64,000 nucleotides of DNA from NCBI GenBank assembly GCA_047605645.1, contig JASGFJ010000010.1, positions 51,959-115,958 of the forward strand, written 5' to 3'. The stretch comes from UBA1309 sp047605645. GTDB taxonomy: Bacteria > Bacteroidota > Bacteroidia > Bacteroidales > Dysgonomonadaceae. This document shows, one piece after another, positions 17,557 to 27,137 of this stretch (its first letter is position 1; each line of letters starts with the position of its first letter). The position numbers were made by a program, and so were the translations under genes. Under the pieces are notes generated by a model. It had not been told where the DNA came from. It made no database searches and saw only the letters and a program-made list of their open reading frames with translations.

Positions 17557-18204
17557 TTATGAGTATTTTACGATAATCGTTTTGATCACTTTTCCTACGT
17601 TTTCAGCCGCATCCGTGGCTCTTTCCAACTCATGAAGAATGTCTTTCAGCTTAATGATTTCAATTCCGTCTTTTTCGTTTTCAAACAAGTCGATTAGGAA
17701 ATGCTCGTAGACATCGTCGGCATTGTGCTCCAGGTCGGCTAACTGATTGCAATATTCTGCAATATGGTTACCGCTCTTTTTCAAGATGTCAAGCTCACTG
17801 GTGGCTTTTACTAAAATGCTTGCTGAGTTTTTTACGATTTCAGCCAATTGAGTGGCACTTTCCGGGATGCGTTTGGGATTATACAACATGATTCGCTTTG
17901 CGCAACTATTGATATAATCTGTCACATCGTCCATCGTACTAGCCAGATTATTGATGTCTTCCCTGTCAAAGGGGGTGATGAACGTATTGTTCAACTCATC
18001 AAAAATCTTGTTTTGGATTTTGTCTCCTCTTCGTTCCTGCTCTTTGATTCTTTTGAAATGTTCAATAGCTTCGGCGTTAGAGGTGACTTTGGTGGCTTCG
18101 ATGATAAGTTCTGATGCTTGAAAAATGACATCTGCCAGCTCACTTAGTAAAGGATAGAACTTCGTTTCTTTAGGAGTAAACCTACTAAAAAAGTTATTAT
18201 TCAT
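17557..18204 (-). CDS. DUF47 (PhoU-like) phosphate transport accessory protein
   Basis: 215 residues from ATG at 18204 (MNNNFFSRFTPKETKFYPLL); a longer in-frame start was rejected because the family begins here. All-helical protein with DREDINNLASTMDDVTDYI in the middle and LKDILHELERATDAAENVG near the end, both typical metal-binding PhoU-like helices. Precedes the PiT gene and probably modulates its activity. A -7 element lies at 18318-18325. Confidence 0.9.
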   Translation of the reverse strand: MNNNFFSRFTPKETKFYPLLSELADVIFQASELIIEATKVTSNAEAIEHFKRIKEQERRGDKIQNKIFDELNNTFITPFDREDINNLASTMDDVTDYINSCAKRIMLYNPKRIPESATQLAEIVKNSASILVKATSELDILKKSGNHIAEYCNQLADLEHNADDVYEHFLIDLFENEKDGIEIIKLKDILHELERATDAAENVGKVIKTIIVKYS

Positions 18205-18317
18205 AAGGTAATATAATATGTCTAGTTGATTTAGGCTTATTATACGCGATTCATATTTTTCGCAAAAGCCCAATCGAGCGATTGAGCTTTTGTGAATATG
18301 AGTTCATTCGTTCGCAA

Positions 18318-18325
18318 CAAAGATA
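18318..18325 (-). promoter_or_regulatory. -7 element of the DUF47-PiT unit
   Basis: CAAAGATA reads TATCTTTG leftward, a perfect -7 match, 113 nt before the ATG at 18204. Confidence 0.5.
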
Positions 18326-18493
18326 CAATCATTTTGCGTAAAATACTTCAAAGTTCGTGTGAAAATGTAAAAGAATGTAATAAAAAGTTCACGATTCTAA
18401 GTGAAGATTCGTGATTAATCTTATTGTAAATCGGGAGATGTATCAACATTTTATTATCCAAGCGGCTGCATCTATTGAATTTTGATTAACTAC

Positions 18494-19345
18494 TTACCGT
18501 TTTTGAATTAAATCTGAAATTTTAGCATAGGGTATAAAAACCTTAATTACTCCCATGTAATAAGGGGCAATTTCATATTCATTGAATGCATATTGAACCC
18601 CCTCCTTTTGGATAAGAAAGTTTCCGTTCGGTTTCATTTCATCCAAATCAAAGAATCCTTTGTCTATTAATTCTTCGGAATGTTTGAGCTTGTTGTCCGC
18701 GACCAGTTGATCTATAATTGTCTTTTTCAGCAATGGAGCATAGCCGACTTTGAAGAACTCGGATTCAGTGATGAGTTTTCCTGTTTTTAAATCAATATTA
18801 TAATATCCGGTCTGGTGGGAACCATGAGCGCCACCCATATAATTTTCGATATAAGTCGTGAAGCTTAGGATTCCGTTTATTGATGAAACTGAGTCGGAGC
18901 GCATGATTTGATAAGTGTTTCCCCAACTTGCCATCGACATACCGTCTTTTCTTGCTTCCTGATAATCCGCACGCGTAGAAATGAAGTCGGATTTGTATTT
19001 TTGGTAATATGCATCTAATGCCTTTTGAGGAGTCATTTGAGCGAATTTATCACCGAATAGAGCTCGGGTAAACTGATGCTGTATTTGGGTTAATAATGCT
19101 GTGTCTCCTTCGACTTGTACCGGATAAGCAAAATGGATGTTCAGTTTGTTGTGAGGCTCCTGAGAATCCGCGAACAATGAGATTGATTCGTTAAGCATCA
19201 GGCTATCGAACCTCAACTCGTTTTTATTGACGGGTAAGGAAGCATTAGAAACGGCTGTCTTCTTTTTGCAGCTACTGAAAAACATCAGTGAAAATAGAAA
19301 CAATGTAATGACAGCAATACCTGTCACCTTTTGAGTAGTTTTCAT
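18494..19345 (-). CDS. DUF3298/RsiV-like lipoprotein
   Basis: 283 residues from ATG at 19345 (MKTTQKVTGIAVI). A lipoprotein signal ends at the Cys of LMFFSSC. The body has a PdaC-type N-terminal part and a DUF3298 domain with TYIENYMGGAHGSHQTGYYN and IDLKTGKLITESEFF, as in RsiV anti-sigma factors and related envelope proteins. No sigma-factor gene adjoins it, so a regulatory role is not supported here; envelope stress or cell-wall binding is possible. Confidence 0.82.
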   Translation of the reverse strand: MKTTQKVTGIAVITLFLFSLMFFSSCKKKTAVSNASLPVNKNELRFDSLMLNESISLFADSQEPHNKLNIHFAYPVQVEGDTALLTQIQHQFTRALFGDKFAQMTPQKALDAYYQKYKSDFISTRADYQEARKDGMSMASWGNTYQIMRSDSVSSINGILSFTTYIENYMGGAHGSHQTGYYNIDLKTGKLITESEFFKVGYAPLLKKTIIDQLVADNKLKHSEELIDKGFFDLDEMKPNGNFLIQKEGVQYAFNEYEIAPYYMGVIKVFIPYAKISDLIQKR

Positions 19346-19510
19346 TTTTAGGTACATTTTGTTTACTAATTATAACACGAAATTTTTATTATTGTTGTAT
19401 AAATACTCATTAGGTAGATAAAAAAGAATAAATATGAATTAATTATTAATTTCTATACAATAAGAAGTCCTGATGAGGCGTTTAATCATTGAGATCCAAA
19501 AAATATGCTT

Positions 19511-19678
19511 ATGAAATTAATATCTACTTCTTCGAATGGCAAATCAAAAAGAAAGAAAATCACAGAGGAAGCAACTCCCGCTGAATCGACAATCCAATTT
19601 TTAAGCCAATTTGCCCGATGCTATCATGTAGCGGATGATTTGAGTCAGCTCTCTAAAAGTGTGATTGTGCTCAATTAA
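19511..19678 (+). CDS. Small hypothetical protein (55 aa)
   Basis: ATG at 19511 (another in-frame ATG at 19505) to TAA at 19676-19678. The product has a Ser/Lys-rich basic start (MKLISTSSNGKSKRKK), then TPAESTIQFLSQFARCYHV and a short tail ending VIVLN. The STIQFL-QFAR-YHV core followed by a hydrophobic-LN ending resembles small uncharacterised Bacteroidales proteins as I remember them; that is recall, not a search. No signal peptide or membrane segment. Function unknown. Confidence 0.6.
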   Translation: MKLISTSSNGKSKRKKITEEATPAESTIQFLSQFARCYHVADDLSQLSKSVIVLN

Positions 19679-19718
19679 TCGTGCTTGATGTGACACCCAT
19701 TGCTCTTTAAAGAAAACT

Positions 19719-19762
19719 ATTCGGCCGGGATCAGAATGCATGTAAGTCTGATTCCGGCCGAA
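19719..19762. terminator. Strong stem-loop after the 55-residue gene
   Basis: TTCGGCCGG and ATCAGA (from 19720) pair with TCTGAT and CCGGCCGAA (19747-19761) around a central loop. The GC-rich stem lacks a T-tail, so it may act as a terminator, RNA stabiliser or binding site. Confidence 0.55.
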
Positions 19763-19790
19763 TGCTCTATAATCATTCCTGAAATTCCAC

Positions 19791-19820
19791 TTTGCAATAA
19801 GCACAAAAGCATTATCTTTG
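19791..19820 (+). promoter_or_regulatory. Promoter of rpe
   Basis: TTTG (19791-19794), 18 nt, TATCTTTG (19813-19820). Both elements are perfect; the leader is about 120 nt. Confidence 0.65.
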
Positions 19821-19946
19821 TTTTATAATAAGTGAATGTTTATAATTAGCAGTAAGTATATACATCAGTAGTATGCTGAAAATAAGTAACATGTTGGATT
19901 AGATACATGAAACTAATTTTACAGGACTACTTAAAACAACAATCAA

Positions 19947-20597
19947 ATGAATCATAAAATAGCACCATCCATCTTATCCAGCGATTTCCTTCATCTTCAA
20001 TCTGAAATAGAAATGTTAAACAAAAGTGAAGCCGATTGGATTCATTGTGATATAATGGATGGCGTTTTCGTGCCCAATATTTCATTCGGATTTCCGGTGC
20101 TTGAGAAAATCAGAGAAATTGCCGCGAAACCCCTTGATATTCATTTGATGATTACGAGTCCGGAAAAATTCATTCCTCAGGTAAAGGCGGTCGGCGGATA
20201 CATTATGAATGTGCATTATGAGGCGTGTGTGCATCTCCACCGGACAATTGGTGCAATAAAAGAAGCCGGAATGAAAGCCGCTGTTACCCTGAATCCACAC
20301 ACTCCTGTTATGCTGCTTGAGGATGTGATTGAAGACCTGGATATGGTGTTGATAATGTCTGTAAATCCGGGCTTTGGAGGACAAAAATTTATCGAACATT
20401 CGTTACAGAAAGTATCTACGTTGAAGGAACTGATTATGCGCAAAGGATTGAAAACGTTGATTGAAGTGGACGGCGGAATCAATCTGGAAACAGGAAAACG
20501 AATGTTGCAGGCGGGTGCGGATGTGTTGGTAGCCGGAAGTGCGGTTTTCGCAGATGCCGATCCTGCTGGAATGATTCAAAGATTGAAGCAACTCTGA
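19947..20597 (+). CDS. rpe: Ribulose-phosphate 3-epimerase
   Basis: 216 residues, standard length for this TIM-barrel enzyme of the pentose phosphate pathway, interconverting ribulose-5-phosphate and xylulose-5-phosphate. Visible signatures are the start IAPSILSSDFLHL, the metal ligands in DIMDGVFVPN and HLMI, the phosphate-binding VNPGFGGQKFI and the late EVDGGIN. Own promoter at 19791 and a terminator right after the gene. Confidence 0.96.
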   Translation: MNHKIAPSILSSDFLHLQSEIEMLNKSEADWIHCDIMDGVFVPNISFGFPVLEKIREIAAKPLDIHLMITSPEKFIPQVKAVGGYIMNVHYEACVHLHRTIGAIKEAGMKAAVTLNPHTPVMLLEDVIEDLDMVLIMSVNPGFGGQKFIEHSLQKVSTLKELIMRKGLKTLIEVDGGINLETGKRMLQAGADVLVAGSAVFADADPAGMIQRLKQL

Positions 20598-20610
20598 TAC
20601 TGTAAAATAA

Positions 20611-20637
20611 CCGGATTCTTATATCCGGAATTTTTTG
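20611..20637 (+). terminator. Intrinsic terminator after rpe
   Basis: CCGGAT (20611-20616) pairs with ATCCGG (20623-20628), followed by AATTTTTTG. Confidence 0.75.
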
Positions 20638-20746
20638 TCTCAGAGGTTTTCTGAACAGATGTAACAGAAATGTAAAGATAAACTTGCTCTGATAACCGAA
20701 TCTGATTAAACGTGTATTTTGTATCCATATATACATCTTCAAATAC

Positions 20747-22720
20747 ATGCATGGGAAATTTTTACAATCAGCTCCCTTCTTTAGAATTCTGATTTATTTG
20801 CTTACCGGGATTCTGTTGCAGAGTAATGGGGGATTTTTCGATTTCCTTCCTGCCTTTCTGGCTGTCGGAATGATGTTGATGGGGCTTTCTTTCTTTCGTA
20901 GCTTTGCTTCCTCCTATAGATTACATCTCTTTTTCTCCCTTGGACTTTGGTTATTTATAGCCGGATTAGGCATATTGGTTACTCATATACACCAAATGCA
21001 AAGCCGTTTCGATTTTCCCAATGCAGAAAAAGCTTATATGGGTTCCATTCTCGAAATTCCTTCGCAAAAAAATAAGTCCATCGCTTGCCGTGTGACCCTT
21101 GATGATTATCAAAACCGGAAAGTAATGATTTATCTGGAACCGAATTTGAAGAGCCGTAGTTTGAATGCCGGTGACCGGATCATGATGTATACACAGTTAA
21201 GGCGCTTTAAGAACAAGGGCAATCCGGATGATTTTGATTATGAAAAATATATGTATCAACATGGCTATGCTGCTACGGCCTATGTTACATCCTCCAGGTG
21301 GAAGAAATTGGAGGCTGCAAATACTGGCTTGTATGCTCATTCACAAATAATAAGGACGAAAATATTGGCTTTTTACCGTTCTTTGGGATTGGAGCAAGAT
21401 AGCTTCGCTGTTTTTGCCGCCTTGACAATCGGATATAAAGACGAACTGGATGAGTCTGTGCAGCAGGCTTTTCGTTCTACCGGGACTTCGCATATCTTGT
21501 GTGTCAGCGGTCTGCATGTCGGGATCATTTATCTTGTGATTTTATCTTTGCTGTTTTTTCTTCCGGAAACCCCACGAATGCAGCTATTTAAACAGTTGAT
21601 TATTATTTTGTTTTTATGGGCTTATGCTTTTCTGACGGGATTGGCTCCGTCTGTCGTTCGTGCAGTAATAATGCTGTCGGTATTTTGTGTTGCGACAGCC
21701 CTGAAACGGAAAATATTCTCTTACAATACTGTCTTTTTTACTGCATTTGTGATGTTGCTTATTCATCCGATGGATGTATATGATGTCGGATTTCAGCTTA
21801 GCTTTGGAGCTGTGTTGTCAATCGTTTATTTTTTACCTGTCGTCTTGAAGTGGTTGCATGTAAAGAATCGCTTGTTGAAATGGGCATGGGAGCTGGCAGC
21901 AGTCTCTCTGGCTGTGCAGATAGGAACTTTTCCTCTTTGTTTGTATTATTTTGGCACCTTTCCCATGTATTTCTTTATAGCGAATCTGCTGGCAATTCCT
22001 TTTTCCACATTCATCATTTATGCTTCTGTTATCGTGTTGCCGATAGTCTGGTGTGGTGTTTATCTAGGTACGTTTTTTACGCTCTTGGCCGGGTGGGCAA
22101 AAATCTGTTTGCAGGGATTGTTATCCGGATTTATATGGGTCGTACATGCTTTTGAACGCTTGCCCGGTGCGCTTTTGCAGGATTTGAAAATTCCGTTCAT
22201 AAGTGCTGTTTTTATCATTGCCTTTTGGGTGCTTCTCTTTTATTTCTTTCAGAATAAAAGAGCGCGTACTTTGATTTGGACATTGGGAACAGCCTTGCTT
22301 TTTGCAGTTACCTTACTGCCTCTTAATCAGAAAGAATCCGACAATCAGATATATGTATTTAACAGGGCGGATAGATGTGAAATCGGGTATTGCGGGAAGG
22401 AAAATTTTCTGATGGATTCTTCCTCCACATCCGCTTGCGTGGCTTTTCCGCAGCTCCCGAATACCAGACTGATGGTTGTTAAGTCTGATTTGTGGACTGG
22501 AATGAAAAGCGAAAATCGTTTCTATTTGGACTATTTAGTGTTGTCGGGACATGATTCCCTGTCAATGTATCATTTGAAAAATGTGTTTGACGCAAGGCTT
22601 GTGATTCTCGATGGTACGCTTTCTTCGGGGGCTAGCAGAAGATTGAAGCGAGAATGCAAAAAGTTGTCAATAGACTGTTATGATGTGAAAGAAAAGGGGG
22701 CATTTAGAATAAAAAATTAG
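20747..22720 (+). CDS. comEC: ComEC/Rec2 family competence protein
   Basis: 657 residues. Several N-terminal membrane segments, a DUF4131 region with an OB-like part (about 85-180), then the Competence domain with SGLHVGIIYLVILSLLFF and about eight further membrane helices (about 215-520). The last part has a degenerate tail with VLSGHDSLS, but the HxHxDH metallo-beta-lactamase motif is missing, so it is shorter than Bacillus ComEC. It probably forms the inner-membrane channel for single-stranded DNA uptake. The nrnA-like gene follows. Confidence 0.88.
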   Translation: MHGKFLQSAPFFRILIYLLTGILLQSNGGFFDFLPAFLAVGMMLMGLSFFRSFASSYRLHLFFSLGLWLFIAGLGILVTHIHQMQSRFDFPNAEKAYMGSILEIPSQKNKSIACRVTLDDYQNRKVMIYLEPNLKSRSLNAGDRIMMYTQLRRFKNKGNPDDFDYEKYMYQHGYAATAYVTSSRWKKLEAANTGLYAHSQIIRTKILAFYRSLGLEQDSFAVFAALTIGYKDELDESVQQAFRSTGTSHILCVSGLHVGIIYLVILSLLFFLPETPRMQLFKQLIIILFLWAYAFLTGLAPSVVRAVIMLSVFCVATALKRKIFSYNTVFFTAFVMLLIHPMDVYDVGFQLSFGAVLSIVYFLPVVLKWLHVKNRLLKWAWELAAVSLAVQIGTFPLCLYYFGTFPMYFFIANLLAIPFSTFIIYASVIVLPIVWCGVYLGTFFTLLAGWAKICLQGLLSGFIWVVHAFERLPGALLQDLKIPFISAVFIIAFWVLLFYFFQNKRARTLIWTLGTALLFAVTLLPLNQKESDNQIYVFNRADRCEIGYCGKENFLMDSSSTSACVAFPQLPNTRLMVVKSDLWTGMKSENRFYLDYLVLSGHDSLSMYHLKNVFDARLVILDGTLSSGASRRLKRECKKLSIDCYDVKEKGAFRIKN

Positions 22721-22728
22721 TAGCTTTG
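22721..22728 (+). promoter_or_regulatory. -7 element before the DHH phosphoesterase
   Basis: TAGCTTTG directly after the comEC stop codon, 36 nt before the next ATG. No clear -33 element. Confidence 0.4.
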
Positions 22729-22764
22729 TAGGCTTAAAACACAAGTGAAATGTAATCATTTAAT

Positions 22765-23799
22765 ATGATAACCAAAATTATAGCAGAAGAAAAAATAAAC
22801 CAAGTTCAGCGCCTTTTAGATAAATATGATGATATTGTGATTGTAACCCATGTTTCTCCTGATGGAGATGCCATTGGTTCGTCGATGGGAATGTATCACT
22901 ATCTGACTGATATGGGAAACAATGTGCGTGTCATTGTACCTAATTCTTTTCCTCAGTTTCTAAAATGGATAAAGGATGCAGATAAGATAATCCAATATGA
23001 TATTCGCCCGACAGAGTCAGCTCGATTGATTGGAAATGCACAATTGATATTCTGTCTGGACTTTAATGTACTCACTCGCATCAAGGGATTGGGTGAATTA
23101 GTGCGTGCCTCAAAAGCGAAAAAAGTGATGGTGGATCATCATCCCTTTCCTGAAGATTTTGCAGATGTATGCATCTCTTATCCGATGGTCTCCTCTACCA
23201 GTGAACTTATTTTTCGGCTGATTTGCCGTATGGGCGATTTCGATCGAATTTCCAGAGCGGGAGCCGAATCTATATACACCGGTATGATGACCGATACAGG
23301 TGCATTCACTTATAATTCTAACAGTCCGGAAATATACTATATTATCGGAGAGCTTTTATCGAAAGGAATCGACAAAGATCATATTTACCGGAACGTATAT
23401 CATAGCTATTCGGTAGACCGATTCAGAATGATGGGATATATGCTGTCTGAAAAAATGACAATCTATTCTGAACAAAAAGCTGCTTTGTTAGTCCTTAATA
23501 AAGAAGAACAAGATCGTTTTCACCGTCAGAAAGGCGATACGGAAGGATTTGTGAATATGCCCTTAAGTATTAAAGGAATTATTTTTTCCGCGATGTTCAG
23601 AGAAGATTCGGATATGATTAAGCTGTCTTTCCGTTCTGTCGGAAAATTTCCGGTAAATATTTTTGCAGCAGAGAATTTCAATGGAGGAGGGCATTTGAAT
23701 GCCGCCGGCGGCGAATTTTACGGTTCTCTGGCAGATGCCGTAACGAAATTTGAAGAGGCGCTCCCTGCTTATTTTAAAAAATATTACGAAGAAGATTGA
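22765..23799 (+). CDS. DHH/DHHA1 phosphoesterase, NrnA-like oligoribonuclease/pAp phosphatase
   Basis: 344 residues. Metal-binding motifs are THVSPDGDAIGSS (His29, Asp33, Asp35) and MVDHHPF, the DHH motif itself. The C-terminal DHHA1 domain has FNGGGHLNAAGGEF, which binds substrate. NrnA-type enzymes degrade short oligoribonucleotides and remove the 3' phosphate from pAp. Cytosolic. It lies 44 bp after comEC and 50 bp before the phosphohexomutase, all in the same direction. Confidence 0.9.
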   Translation: MITKIIAEEKINQVQRLLDKYDDIVIVTHVSPDGDAIGSSMGMYHYLTDMGNNVRVIVPNSFPQFLKWIKDADKIIQYDIRPTESARLIGNAQLIFCLDFNVLTRIKGLGELVRASKAKKVMVDHHPFPEDFADVCISYPMVSSTSELIFRLICRMGDFDRISRAGAESIYTGMMTDTGAFTYNSNSPEIYYIIGELLSKGIDKDHIYRNVYHSYSVDRFRMMGYMLSEKMTIYSEQKAALLVLNKEEQDRFHRQKGDTEGFVNMPLSIKGIIFSAMFREDSDMIKLSFRSVGKFPVNIFAAENFNGGGHLNAAGGEFYGSLADAVTKFEEALPAYFKKYYEED

Positions 23800-23849
23800 A
23801 CTTTGTAACTTTCTGAATATTAATAGAAATATATATAAAGATAAACAAA

Positions 23850-25235
23850 ATGTCGTTAATCAAATCTATTTCAGGAATTAGAGGAACTATCGGAGGTTCT
23901 GTCGGAGAAGGTTTAAATCCTTTAGATACAGTTAAATTCGTTACGGCTTATGCCGAATTTATAAGAAGAACAACGAAAGTGACATCTAATAAAATTGTTG
24001 TTGGTCGTGATGCCCGTATTTCCGGTCCAATGATGGAACAAATAGTTGTTGGTACTTTGATGGGAACCGGTTTTGACGTTGTGAACATCGGCTTGGCAAC
24101 GACTCCTACTACTGAGATTGCCGTTGCTAAAGAAAATGCTTGCGGAGGAATTATCCTTACAGCCAGCCACAATCCTCGTCAATGGAATGCGTTGAAGTTG
24201 TTGAATGAACGGGGCGAATTTTTAAGTGCGGCAGAAGGGGCAGAAGTGCTTCAGATAGCTGAAGAGGAGAAATTCGTATATGCCGATGTGGATCATTTGG
24301 GAAAAGTGAGTCATGAGAATTATATGACTTACCATATCAATTCCGTTCTGAACCTCGATTTGGTTGATGTAGAAGCTATACGTAAAGCAAAATTTAAAGT
24401 AGCCGTAGATGCTGTTAACTCTGTCGGCGGAATTATTATTCCGGAATTGCTTTGTGCTCTTGGTGTTGAAGAGGTATTGAAACTACATTGTAATCCTCAT
24501 GGAAACTTTGCTCACAATCCGGAACCGCTTCCTGAGAATCTGACAGAAATTTCTCACCTGATGAAATCTTCGAGAGCTGATGTCGGTTTTGTGGTAGATC
24601 CGGATGTCGATCGTTTGGCAATTGTCTGCGAAGGCGGAGAAATGTTCGGTGAAGAGTACACCTTGGTGGCTGTTGCTGATTATATATTGCAACACACTCC
24701 GGGGAATACGGTTTCTAATCTGAGTTCCAGTCGCGCTTTACGGGATGTGACCCAAAAATACGGCGGCGTTTATAATGCGGCGGCTGTTGGTGAAGTGAAT
24801 GTTGTGGAGAAGATGAAAGCAACCAATACGGTCATTGGTGGAGAAGGAAACGGCGGAATTATTTATCCTGCAAGTCATTATGGCCGGGATGCTTTGGTGG
24901 GAATTGCGTTGTTTTTAACGTATTTGGCAAAATCAGGGAAAAAGGTAAGTGAGCTTCGGGCTTCCTATCCTCAATATTTCATTGCAAAACAAAAGGTGGA
25001 ATTAACTCCGGAGATCGATGTCGATAAAATATTAAATGCAGTCAAAGAGAAATTTGCAACCTTCGATATTACCGATATTGACGGGGTGAAGATCGATTTC
25101 CCTGACAAATGGGTACATTTGCGTAAATCGAACACTGAACCTATTATTCGTGTTTATTCGGAAGCACATACAATGGAAGAGGCCCAAAAAGTAGGCAAAG
25201 AGGTCATGGATGTGATTCACGAATTAGCAAAATAA
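23850..25235 (+). CDS. glmM: Phosphoglucosamine mutase / phosphohexomutase
   Basis: 461 residues with the four domains of alpha-D-phosphohexomutases. The catalytic phosphoserine is Ser106 in TASHNPRQWN, the metal loop is VDPDVDRLAIV, the sugar loop GGEGNGGI and the phosphate loop RKSNTEPIIRVY. Length and the start LIKSISGIRGTIGG favour GlmM (glucosamine-6-P to glucosamine-1-P for peptidoglycan), but a phosphomannomutase/phosphoglucomutase role is possible in Bacteroidota. A hairpin at 25249 follows. Confidence 0.85.
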   Translation: MSLIKSISGIRGTIGGSVGEGLNPLDTVKFVTAYAEFIRRTTKVTSNKIVVGRDARISGPMMEQIVVGTLMGTGFDVVNIGLATTPTTEIAVAKENACGGIILTASHNPRQWNALKLLNERGEFLSAAEGAEVLQIAEEEKFVYADVDHLGKVSHENYMTYHINSVLNLDLVDVEAIRKAKFKVAVDAVNSVGGIIIPELLCALGVEEVLKLHCNPHGNFAHNPEPLPENLTEISHLMKSSRADVGFVVDPDVDRLAIVCEGGEMFGEEYTLVAVADYILQHTPGNTVSNLSSSRALRDVTQKYGGVYNAAAVGEVNVVEKMKATNTVIGGEGNGGIIYPASHYGRDALVGIALFLTYLAKSGKKVSELRASYPQYFIAKQKVELTPEIDVDKILNAVKEKFATFDITDIDGVKIDFPDKWVHLRKSNTEPIIRVYSEAHTMEEAQKVGKEVMDVIHELAK

Positions 25236-25248
25236 GTAGAATACAGAG

Positions 25249-25276
25249 ACCGGGATAGTTCATCTCGCATCCCGGT
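25249..25276 (+). terminator. Hairpin between glmM and the sigma-54 activator
   Basis: ACCGGGAT (25249-25256) pairs with ATCCCGGT (25269-25276). The following TATTCTG is a weak T-tail, so it may only partly terminate. Confidence 0.5.
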
Positions 25277-25299
25277 TATTCTGAATTAAACTCTTGAAA

Positions 25300-26598
25300 A
25301 TGGCAAATAAACCTGATATCCAACAAGTAAAACAGCGTTTTGGCATTATTGGAAACAGTAACGAACTTAACCGGGCAATGGAGAGGGCTCTGATGGTCTC
25401 TCCTACCGATATGTCGGTATTGATTACGGGGGAAAGTGGCGTGGGAAAAGAGAGCTTTCCTCAGATTATCCATCAAAACAGTCTGCGTAAACACGGTACA
25501 TATATTGCTGTAAACTGTGGCTCTATTCCCGAAGGAACTATCGATTCCGAACTGTTCGGACATGAGAAAGGATCTTTCACGGGAGCAACTTCCGATCGAA
25601 AAGGATATTTTGAAGTCGCAAATGGAGGAACATTGTTCTTGGATGAAGTAGGAGAGTTGCCTTTGTCGACCCAGGCACGTTTATTACGAGTGCTGGAAAC
25701 CGGTGAATTCATTAAAGTCGGTTCTTCTAAAGTAGAAAAAACGGATGTGAGAGTTGTGGCTGCTACCAATCTGGATATGGTGGATGCGGTAAACAAGGGG
25801 AAATTCCGTGAGGATTTGTATTACAGACTGAATACAGTTCCCATTTACATCCCGCCACTGCGTCATCGAAAAGATGATATTCTGTTGCTCTTCCGTAAAT
25901 TTGCGAGTGATTTTGCAGAAAAATACCGCATGCCATCCATTACGCTAACCGATGAAGCAAAAGAGATTCTTCGTAATTATCGCTGGCCCGGAAATATCCG
26001 CCAGTTGAAGAATATAACAGAGCAAATATCCATTATAGAACAGACGCGCGAGATCACTCCGTCTATTATACAATCTTATTTGCCTGCAAATGAAGTAGGA
26101 ATGGTTCCCGCATTATCCAATTCCGATACCCATAAAGATCAAAAGGTATTTAATAGTGAACGGGAAATCCTTTATCAAGTCCTTTTCGATATGAAAAAGG
26201 ATATGACTGAATTGAAAAAAATAGTGCATGGGCTTATTGCTAAAGGAGCTACATCGCCTGATATTCTTTCGGATTTGAATCCTGATAATGTTGGAAAAAC
26301 CATCCATGTTACTTCTCCGGATATCTCTTTACCAGTCAAATACGACGAAGTGAATGCTCCTGTTTTTACAACCGACCCCGGTGTTCGTTCTGTAAATGAA
26401 GAGGAAGTGGAAGATGCTGTCGTTGATAAAGATTTTCAGGAAGAAGAGCCTCAGTCGCTCGAAGAGGTTGAACGAAATATGATTGCTAAGGCCTTGGCCC
26501 GTCACCAGGGGAAAAGGAAGTTGGCTGCTCAGGATTTGAAGATTTCGGAGCGTACGCTGTACCGGAAAATCAAGGAATATAACTTGGAAGACCTTTAA
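25300..26598 (+). CDS. Sigma-54-dependent Fis-family transcriptional activator
   Basis: 432 residues from ATG at 25300. It has no N-terminal receiver: the AAA+ domain begins almost at once, with Walker A GESGVGKE (44-51), the sigma-54 contact loop GSFTGA (91-96; the usual form is GAFTGA), Walker B TLFLDEVGELP and sensor FREDLYYRLN. A linker of about 150 residues leads to a Fis helix-turn-helix at the C-terminus (LAAQDLKISERTLYRKIKEY). It should activate RpoN promoters; the signal is unclear as no sensor domain is seen. lptE, a hypothetical gene and secG follow closely. Confidence 0.9.
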   Translation: MANKPDIQQVKQRFGIIGNSNELNRAMERALMVSPTDMSVLITGESGVGKESFPQIIHQNSLRKHGTYIAVNCGSIPEGTIDSELFGHEKGSFTGATSDRKGYFEVANGGTLFLDEVGELPLSTQARLLRVLETGEFIKVGSSKVEKTDVRVVAATNLDMVDAVNKGKFREDLYYRLNTVPIYIPPLRHRKDDILLLFRKFASDFAEKYRMPSITLTDEAKEILRNYRWPGNIRQLKNITEQISIIEQTREITPSIIQSYLPANEVGMVPALSNSDTHKDQKVFNSEREILYQVLFDMKKDMTELKKIVHGLIAKGATSPDILSDLNPDNVGKTIHVTSPDISLPVKYDEVNAPVFTTDPGVRSVNEEEVEDAVVDKDFQEEEPQSLEEVERNMIAKALARHQGKRKLAAQDLKISERTLYRKIKEYNLEDL

Positions 26599-26620
26599 AA
26601 CTAGGTATATATTTATGTTT

Positions 26621-27127
26621 ATGAAGAAATACATTATTCTTACATTGTTTTTAGTTTTTACATTCGTTAGCTGTAAAGTATCTTATAGCTTTACAGGAAG
26701 TAATATAGATTACAATGTCTTGAAAACGATTAGTATAAAGGAATTTACCAATCAGGCAACTTTGGTATACCCGACCTTGGTGCAGACGTTTAGTGAAAGA
26801 ATGCGCGATGTATATAGCCGAAGTACAAAGTTGAGGTTTGTAGATCGGGATGCAGACATCGAAATTGAAGGCGAGATTGTGAGGTATGATTTGAGTCAGC
26901 AAGCTGTAACGGATAATGGATATGCTTCGCAAACCAGATTAACGATGGGAGTGAAGGTGCGTTTTCGGAACAATAAAAATCCTGCAGAAAATAAAGAACT
27001 TAATTTGTCTGCATATAGAGACTTTTCTAATCAGTACCTCTTAACGGATGTGCAGGATGATTTGGTGAAGCAATTGACTGAAGATCTAGTCGATCAGATT
27101 TTTAACGGAACAATGTCCAACTGGTAA
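26621..27127 (+). CDS. lptE: LptE-family lipopolysaccharide assembly lipoprotein
   Basis: 168 residues from ATG at 26621 (MKKYIILTLFLVFTFVSC), with a lipoprotein signal and Cys in FTFVSC. The body has SYSFTGSNIDYNVLKTISI, the conserved start of the Bacteroidota LptE-like family, and IEIEGEIVRYDLS. LptE plugs the LptD pore in the outer membrane and helps insert LPS. It lies 22 bp after the sigma-54 activator and 10 bp before the next gene, so it is in an operon. Confidence 0.85.
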   Translation: MKKYIILTLFLVFTFVSCKVSYSFTGSNIDYNVLKTISIKEFTNQATLVYPTLVQTFSERMRDVYSRSTKLRFVDRDADIEIEGEIVRYDLSQQAVTDNGYASQTRLTMGVKVRFRNNKNPAENKELNLSAYRDFSNQYLLTDVQDDLVKQLTEDLVDQIFNGTMSNW

Positions 27128-27137
27128 TGCGTTTTTG

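Noticed and set aside
18494..19345. Anti-sigma factor role for the DUF3298 lipoprotein
   Set aside because: No adjacent sigma factor and a lipoprotein anchor in place of a single membrane helix with cytosolic domain.
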